DNA of 11,657 bases from an uncultured Flammeovirgaceae bacterium (GTDB taxonomy: Bacteria > Bacteroidota > Bacteroidia > Cytophagales > Cyclobacteriaceae), in NCBI GenBank assembly GCA_946886805.1, contig CAMPJM010000085.1:1-11657 (forward strand). Reading direction: 5' to 3'. Both the position numbers and the translations under genes were made by a program. Below are positions 6,348-11,657 of this stretch, piece by piece (the first letter of the stretch is position 1; the number at the start of each line of letters is the position of its first letter). Below the pieces are notes generated by a model. That model worked only from the letters and a program-made list of their open reading frames with translations. It had not been told where the DNA came from and ran no database searches.

Positions 6348-9300
6348 ATGATGCGAAAAATTACAAGTTGTTTACTAAAAAGCGTTCCAATCGTTTTTGC
6401 TCTTTTATTAATCCAGGAAGTGGGATATAGTCAAAGGATTATAAAAGGGATAGTTACGGAAGAGGAAACCGGTGAGGCTATTATCGGTGCAAATATTATA
6501 ATAGAAGGAACTTCAGAGGGAACATCTACTAACGTAGATGGAAGGTTCTCAATAGGCTTGGAAGATGAAAATGCCATTTTGCTAATTTCTTCTATAGGCT
6601 ATAAATCCACCACAATACCTGTTGCGGGAAAAGATTTTCTTGAAATTAAGCTTGAGGTGGATGTAAATGAGCTGAAAGAGGTGGTAATAAGCGTAGGTTA
6701 TGAAAAAATTAAAAAAGAGTTAAGTGTAGGGGCGGTTTCATCAATTAGCGGAGATGAGCTAAGCCAGCTTCCAACTACAACAGTGGATCAGGCATTGCAA
6801 GGACGAGTAGCTGGCTTAAATGTCCTGAGGGTAGATGGGAGGCCGGGAAGTCAGGGAATCTTCACGGTAAGAGGAAATACCTCTATGGTTTCAGGAACTC
6901 GTAGCCAACCGCTATACGTAATAGACGGTGTAATTATGGATCCGGAGGTGAGCGGAGCCGCACAGGCGGGCCTCAATCCATTGGCTTTGCTTAACACCAA
7001 TGACGTTGAATCTATAGAAGTTTTGAAAGATGCTGCATCAGCGGCAATCTATGGCGCGAGGGCCGCTAATGGGGTAATAATTGTCACAACCAAAAGGGCA
7101 AAAAGTAATAAGCCTCAGATAAATATACGTTCCCAGGTCGGCGTCTCTTCCCGTCCTGCATTAAGGCCCGTGATGGTAGGTGCTAAAGAACGGCGCTTTA
7201 AAATGGATTATCTGAATAGCAATTTAGATGTTTATGACCAACGCAGGGACCTATCCATGATGCTTACGGATAGTTTAAATCCGGCCTTTAATAATAATTC
7301 TGACTGGCAAGAAATGTTAATGCAAACGGGTGTTTTTAAAGAAATTGACTTGGGGGTAAGCGGACGAACTGAATCATCAGATTATCGGTTTTCTTTAAAT
7401 TATTACAATGAAGAAGGGGTTGTTAAAAATTCCGGGTTTTCAAGATATTCAGCAAATCTTTTTTATAATTTCAGACCCATAGACAAGCTTAAGGTAAGCA
7501 CCAGTATAAGCTTCAACCAGATTGGCAGAAAGCAAGGGAATGGAGATTATCTATTTCGTTTCTCTGGATGGAATTTTCCATCATCCTTCTGGCAAATAAC
7601 GGATACGGAAAGAAAATTTCACACTGGTGCACTTGAAGATGCAAGAAATAAGAATGATTTTTTTAATTTAAATGGAAACTTAAATTTGCAATATTCAATT
7701 CTGGAAAATCTTACCTTTACCAGTAATCTCGTGGGAACCTTCAGCTACCACCGAACAGATAGGTTTGTGCCGACTGAAGTGAGCAAAGACAAGATCGCAA
7801 GGGCTTATGGCTCTAGCTTAGATAACCGCTACGTTTCTTTGGAGAATTATATAAATTACAATGCCTCTTTAAATGATGCTCATAACGTGAGTCTGGTTTT
7901 AGGTCAGAGTTTTGAACAACAATACATGGCTGAGCAGTCGGCAGAAGGTAGAAATATCCCCGTTAATGCCATAAAAAATATTCAGGGCTTACCTGATTTG
8001 AATACTTCTACTACCACTTATAACGGAGAGCGTTCACTTGCCTCCTTTTTTGGAAGAATGAGCTACGACTATAAAGGGAAATATATCTTATCGGGGAGTT
8101 ATAGAATGGATGGTTCTTCCCGCTTTGGAAAAGACAATCGTTGGGCTCAATTTTCATCTCTGGCGGGAGGCTGGATATTATCTAAGGAATCATTTTGGCC
8201 AACATCGGGTGCTGTTCCATTTTTTAAGATCAGGGGCAGCTTTGGTGTAACAGGGAGAGAACCCGGTAATTTTTACCAGTCCATGCAAAGTTTGCGTAGC
8301 GATTTTAATTATTTTAATGGGACTGCTACTCAATCTTATAATGGTGGCGGATATGTCGTACCTAATTATTTATCGGACGTTTCTTCACCCTTGCTGGGTT
8401 GGGAAAGGTCTACTCAAACCAATTTTGGAGTAGAGATTGGCCTTTTCAAAGACCGCATCAGGCTTACCGGAGATTATTATAATAAGTATACTGCAGACTT
8501 GTTATATAGGCGTTCTATTCCGGCTATCACAGGTTACACTAATGCTTTGGATAATGCTGTAGATGTGCTCAATAAAGGCTGGGAAATTGCGCTTACTACT
8601 ACGAACGTCCGCACTAAATCAGGCATCAGCTGGACGTCGAATTTTACAATCGCACAAAATAAAAATGTTGTGGCAAAGCTGCCTGGGGGAAGGGACCTAA
8701 ATGACGGATGGTTCATGTTATCGCAGGGGCAGCCATTATATACCTATAGAGTGTGGGAAATGGATGGGGTGTACGCATCAACAAGGGACGTTCCGGTGGA
8801 CCCGGTGACAGGTCAAAGGATCAGGCATGCGTGGGCCGGTGGCAACCAATACAGCGGGGGAGATCCCAGAAGGATAGATCAGAATGGGGATTACGTTATC
8901 AACGATAATGACTTTGTGTCTTACGGGAATCCAGACCCCAAATTTTATGGCGGCCTAAATAATACCTTTACCTATAAGAACTTTGACCTGCAGGTATTCT
9001 GTACCTTTATTTATGGTAGGAACATTATTAACGGATATCTCTCAGATAAACTAAACGGAGCATCCCGTAACGCTAATCTAAAATGGGGTGGCATCTCTGG
9101 ACCTGCATCAGATTTGGGAGATTATACCTTTTGGGAAGGCCCAACAGACGTAGAGGTGGCGGATTATCCAAGGATAATTCCTGCCGATGTAGATCAATGG
9201 CATATTCAATCTTCGCAATTTGTGGAAGATGGTAGCTTCTTCAAAATAAAATTTATCAGCTTAGGATATAATTTACCTTCCGAGGTCGCAAAACGGATGG

Positions 9301-9461
9301 GAATATCGAACGCAAGAATCTGGGGAACTATGGACAATGTATGGGTTCACACGAAGTCTACCCTTTTAGATCCGGAGGCGGTTGCCCATAATGGATATGC
9401 TTCCGCGAATGCATACCCTATACCCCATAAGTTTGCATTAGGATTACAGCTTTCATTTTAA
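6348..9461 (+). CDS. SusC/RagA family TonB-dependent outer-membrane transporter
   Basis: A 1037-aa outer-membrane beta-barrel that imports a nutrient, usually an oligosaccharide or peptide, using energy from TonB-ExbBD, with the SusD protein as its lid. In order: signal peptide (1-29, ending GYSQ); a carboxypeptidase-D regulatory-like domain (about 31-105; VTEEETGEAIIGANI, VDGRFSI, SSIGY); a TonB-box-like stretch (EVVISVGY, 111-118); the plug (about 120-250) with the SusC signatures ALQGRVAGLNV, PLYVIDGVIM, DVESIEVLKDAASAAIYGAR and ANGVIIVTT; then the barrel, ending in F at FALGLQLSF. An EF-hand-like loop DQNGDYVINDND lies near 844-855, as often seen in this family. There is no N-terminal STN domain, so it does not look like a sigma-regulated transducer. 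Two adjacent ATGs (6348 and 6351) make the start uncertain by one residue. It is first in the operon, 11 bp before susD. The substrate is unknown. Confidence 0.96.
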   Translation: MMRKITSCLLKSVPIVFALLLIQEVGYSQRIIKGIVTEEETGEAIIGANIIIEGTSEGTSTNVDGRFSIGLEDENAILLISSIGYKSTTIPVAGKDFLEIKLEVDVNELKEVVISVGYEKIKKELSVGAVSSISGDELSQLPTTTVDQALQGRVAGLNVLRVDGRPGSQGIFTVRGNTSMVSGTRSQPLYVIDGVIMDPEVSGAAQAGLNPLALLNTNDVESIEVLKDAASAAIYGARAANGVIIVTTKRAKSNKPQINIRSQVGVSSRPALRPVMVGAKERRFKMDYLNSNLDVYDQRRDLSMMLTDSLNPAFNNNSDWQEMLMQTGVFKEIDLGVSGRTESSDYRFSLNYYNEEGVVKNSGFSRYSANLFYNFRPIDKLKVSTSISFNQIGRKQGNGDYLFRFSGWNFPSSFWQITDTERKFHTGALEDARNKNDFFNLNGNLNLQYSILENLTFTSNLVGTFSYHRTDRFVPTEVSKDKIARAYGSSLDNRYVSLENYINYNASLNDAHNVSLVLGQSFEQQYMAEQSAEGRNIPVNAIKNIQGLPDLNTSTTTYNGERSLASFFGRMSYDYKGKYILSGSYRMDGSSRFGKDNRWAQFSSLAGGWILSKESFWPTSGAVPFFKIRGSFGVTGREPGNFYQSMQSLRSDFNYFNGTATQSYNGGGYVVPNYLSDVSSPLLGWERSTQTNFGVEIGLFKDRIRLTGDYYNKYTADLLYRRSIPAITGYTNALDNAVDVLNKGWEIALTTTNVRTKSGISWTSNFTIAQNKNVVAKLPGGRDLNDGWFMLSQGQPLYTYRVWEMDGVYASTRDVPVDPVTGQRIRHAWAGGNQYSGGDPRRIDQNGDYVINDNDFVSYGNPDPKFYGGLNNTFTYKNFDLQVFCTFIYGRNIINGYLSDKLNGASRNANLKWGGISGPASDLGDYTFWEGPTDVEVADYPRIIPADVDQWHIQSSQFVEDGSFFKIKFISLGYNLPSEVAKRMGISNARIWGTMDNVWVHTKSTLLDPEAVAHNGYASANAYPIPHKFALGLQLSF

Positions 9462-9472
9462 AATTAAAGAAT

Positions 9473-10969
9473 ATGAAAAATATAAAATTATATTTACTTA
9501 TGTCGCTGTTACTACTATCGGTTGCCTGCGAGGATTTTCTAGAGAAAGAGCCTTATCACCAGCCTGTCCAAGAAAATTACTGGCAAACCGGAAATGATGT
9601 GGAGAAGGCTTTAAATGGTGCATATGCACTTTTAAGAGTGGCTTTTAATGATAAAGTAGCCTACTATACTTATGGAGATGTTCCCTCAGATGAATTTAAT
9701 TTTGCTGGATTTGAAGATTATAATAACGTCAGGATGTTTAATCTTGGAGAAAGATTAAATGAAAACAGTGCTTATCGAACCATCGTTCATTTACGAGATT
9801 GGACCGGTTATTATAGGGTAATAAATCATGCGAGCAATATCATTGAGAAAATTGAGCAAGTTCCGGTGGATGATTTTAATTCGCTTCAGGAAAAAGAAAA
9901 TATGCTGGGCGAAGCACATTTTATTCGCGGTTTTACCTATTTATACATGACCAGAATCTGGGGAGATGTGCCTTTAATAACAGATGCAATAGAAGATCCG
10001 GTATATCAACCTTATCTACCTAGGGCTGAGAAGGAACTTGTCTGGACTCAAATTGAACAGGATCTTCTTATGGCTGCGGAGAAGATGAGCTGGAGTTATA
10101 ACAAAGGCGCAAATAATGCAGTGCGAGGAGGAAAAGGAGCTGTATTTGCTACTTTAGCACACTTGTATGCCTGGGTGGGCGATTATAAAAAAACAGCCAT
10201 TGCAGCAGATTCGGTGATTCAGCATGGAAACTATAATTTGGTCAATGGAAGTAATTATGAGGATATTTTCGATTTTCCCACCCAAGAAAATATTTTTGAA
10301 ATAGCCATGAACGTGGAAGATGAGGAAGAATTTACTGAAGGTGGTGAGTTTACTATTGGCAGAAAATTATTAAAATTTCCGTATACAGTTCACAGCTGGC
10401 AGGTAGAACCGGAATGGAGAATAGAGGTAACCAGATTTAGAAATTTATACAACATTGAAGATGGACAAGTAGCCGACAGTGTAGAAGATTTAAGAATCCA
10501 ATCGGTTTTCCGGGACATAGGTTCTTTTATGCCGGTTTGTATTAAATATGACAATACAGGATATGAATTTCCTGAACGAAATGCTAACTTTTATGTGAGT
10601 AACAATATTATCGTCTTTCGCTTGGCAGGTATAATGTTATTACGCGCCGAAGCACTGGCTGTGTTAGGACAAGATGGAGCGGCAAAATCGCTTCTGGATG
10701 CGGTGCGGATGAGGGCGGGGCTTCCTCCATACGATGGGGATAATAGTCTATTTATGGCCGTAATGGAAGAAAGAGCACGTGAATTGTTTTGTGAAGGTCA
10801 TCGCTTCTTTGACATGATTCGTCTGAAAAGACAGGTACCTGAATTTCAATTTCCTTTTATTAATGATGCTGATTTTGCGGCTGGTAAATACTATTGGCCT
10901 GTTGAGCCTCTTCTTAGGTCTAATGACCCTGCCCTTGAACAAACTGAATTCTGGAGAAGTCAAATGTAA
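9473..10969 (+). CDS. SusD/RagB family surface lipoprotein
   Basis: A 498-aa nutrient-binding lipoprotein that caps the SusC barrel on the outer surface. The signal peptide ends in a lipobox (LLSVAC) with acylated Cys19, followed by acidic residues (EDFLE), which fits surface export of lipoproteins in Bacteroidota. The helical TPR-like parts typical of SusD are visible: GEAHFIRGFTYLYMTRIWGDVPLI (about 146-169), a helical pair at about 219-257 (AVFATLAHLYAWVGDY), FRLAGIMLLRAEAL (about 382-395), and the conserved EERARELFCEGHRFFDMIRLKR (about 432-453) near the C-terminus. Length is normal for the family. It begins 11 bp after susC and ends 6 bp before the next gene, so the three are surely co-transcribed. 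The ligand cannot be read from the sequence. Confidence 0.96.
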   Translation: MKNIKLYLLMSLLLLSVACEDFLEKEPYHQPVQENYWQTGNDVEKALNGAYALLRVAFNDKVAYYTYGDVPSDEFNFAGFEDYNNVRMFNLGERLNENSAYRTIVHLRDWTGYYRVINHASNIIEKIEQVPVDDFNSLQEKENMLGEAHFIRGFTYLYMTRIWGDVPLITDAIEDPVYQPYLPRAEKELVWTQIEQDLLMAAEKMSWSYNKGANNAVRGGKGAVFATLAHLYAWVGDYKKTAIAADSVIQHGNYNLVNGSNYEDIFDFPTQENIFEIAMNVEDEEEFTEGGEFTIGRKLLKFPYTVHSWQVEPEWRIEVTRFRNLYNIEDGQVADSVEDLRIQSVFRDIGSFMPVCIKYDNTGYEFPERNANFYVSNNIIVFRLAGIMLLRAEALAVLGQDGAAKSLLDAVRMRAGLPPYDGDNSLFMAVMEERARELFCEGHRFFDMIRLKRQVPEFQFPFINDADFAAGKYYWPVEPLLRSNDPALEQTEFWRSQM

Positions 10970-10975
10970 ATTTTT

Positions 10976-11611
10976 ATGATCATGAAAAAGTATATATTTT
11001 ATCTAATGTCATCCGCCTTATTTTATTTAGTAAGCTGTGAGGAAGCCCCTTATTTAGATGATGAAGGCTTACACAATCCACAAATTAGTGTAAGCAAAAC
11101 CGAACTGCTAGAGCAAAACAGTTGGCAGCTTTTTGATACTTTGCTGCTTCTGATAGATTATCATGATATGAGAGAAGAGGTCAATAGTGCCCCAACGTTT
11201 TTTGCAGTTACTGATTTTTCCTTTAAAGATTTAAATATTCCTTTAGATTCTTTATACAAAAGATATCCCGCTGATACATTAAGGGATTATATTTTTAACG
11301 AAAAAATTCGCCTTGAAGATTATGACCGTGATTCACCGAAGCTTATTACCAGCGCTTCAGGTAAGACTTTTCAGGTTTTTGTTAGAACTGACAACGATTT
11401 TTTTGTAGACGACCGATGGAGTAGCGTAGAGCCAAATTTCCTTTATCTTTCCAAGGTTGTAGGAAGTGTGGATCCTTACGGGGTAGACCCATTAACAATT
11501 CCGGCTCAGGAGAGGGATTTAAATATCAGAGCCCAAACCCAGGGAATTATAGACCCTAATGGCAATATGCTGCACGTCCTTAGTAATTTACACACTTTTG
11601 GATTTAATTAA
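10976..11611 (+). CDS. Fasciclin (FAS1)-like lipoprotein in the susCD operon
   Basis: A 211-aa lipoprotein with a lipobox (YLVSC, Cys21) followed by EEAPYLDDE. The body looks like one divergent fasciclin domain. TFFAVTDFSF (74-83) fits the first FAS1 box (TVFAPTNxAF), TLRDYIFNEKI (101-111) fits the LxxHI segment, and NGNMLHVLSNL (195-205) fits the second box (NGxxHxxdxxL). FAS1 domains mediate adhesion or protein contacts, and small fasciclin lipoproteins are commonly found next to SusCD pairs in Bacteroidota. Here it is likely an accessory surface or periplasmic partner of the transporter. It follows susD by 6 bp. An in-frame ATG at 10982 (MKKYIFYL) is an equally likely start. The fold call rests on motifs only. 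Confidence 0.8.
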   Translation: MIMKKYIFYLMSSALFYLVSCEEAPYLDDEGLHNPQISVSKTELLEQNSWQLFDTLLLLIDYHDMREEVNSAPTFFAVTDFSFKDLNIPLDSLYKRYPADTLRDYIFNEKIRLEDYDRDSPKLITSASGKTFQVFVRTDNDFFVDDRWSSVEPNFLYLSKVVGSVDPYGVDPLTIPAQERDLNIRAQTQGIIDPNGNMLHVLSNLHTFGFN

Positions 11612-11629
11612 CTGAAAACCAATATTAAT

Positions 11630-11657
11630 ATGAAACTATATAATTTTTATAAAGGAT
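11630..11657 (+). CDS. Start of a fourth operon gene, cut by the window edge
   Basis: Eighteen bases after the FAS1 gene stops, an ATG opens MKLYNFYKG and runs off the end. The short spacing and same strand make it a probable next member of the susCD operon. A lysine followed by hydrophobic residues fits the start of a signal peptide. Nine codons are too few to identify it. Lipoproteins, a second fasciclin protein or a hydrolase are common at this place. Confidence 0.5.

Noticed and set aside
10748..10963. Minus-strand 71-codon open frame at the end of susD
   Set aside because: It overlaps the conserved C-terminal SusD motif on the other strand and has no independent support.
1..11657. CRISPR array, tRNA or rRNA gene, toxin-antitoxin or phage defence module
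   Set aside because: I found no regular repeat-spacer pattern, no cloverleaf or rRNA-like sequence, and no defence or toxin-antitoxin protein motifs.

Overview
The window comes from the phylum Bacteroidota. It holds a SusC/SusD-type outer-membrane uptake pair and a secreted protein with a type IX secretion (T9SS, Por) C-terminal sorting domain. Intergenic DNA is AT-rich and gene starts lack a clear Shine-Dalgarno sequence. A Cytophagales-like host is a reasonable guess, but the sequence alone does not fix the genus.

Layout, left to right. (1) Positions 1-282 hold no convincing gene, only a minus-strand frame with no ATG that is open up to shortly before the insertion sequence. (2) Positions 283-2330 are an apparently complete IS1634-type insertion sequence. 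It has a 612-aa DDE transposase on the minus strand and perfect 16-bp terminal inverted repeats. (3) Positions 2331-2788 are an AT-rich spacer. (4) Positions 2816-5896 encode a large secreted multidomain protein: signal peptide, a catalytic-looking HExxH...E zinc-peptidase domain, a hexapeptide-like repeat (left-handed beta-helix-like) segment, two tandem discoidin-like (F5/8 type C, CBM32-like) domains and a T9SS type-A sorting domain. (5) Positions 5897-6347 are a spacer with a stem-loop, a 70-nt segment closed by a 9-bp inverted repeat, and repeated TAGTAC words. (6) From 6348 to the right edge there is a tightly packed plus-strand operon: a SusC/RagA TonB-dependent transporter, a SusD/RagB lipoprotein, a small fasciclin (FAS1)-like lipoprotein, and the first codons of a fourth gene cut by the window end.

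How the parts may work together. SusC and SusD form a lidded outer-membrane importer for oligosaccharides or peptides. The FAS1-like lipoprotein is probably an accessory surface or periplasmic protein of the same complex. The secreted HExxH protein could cut or bind a glycoprotein or matrix substrate outside the cell. It lies on the same strand just upstream, but a 451-bp gap separates it from the operon, so a functional link is only inferred. No glycoside hydrolase, polysaccharide lyase, sigma/anti-sigma pair or hybrid two-component regulator is visible, so the substrate cannot be named. I see no CRISPR array, tRNA, rRNA or defence system.
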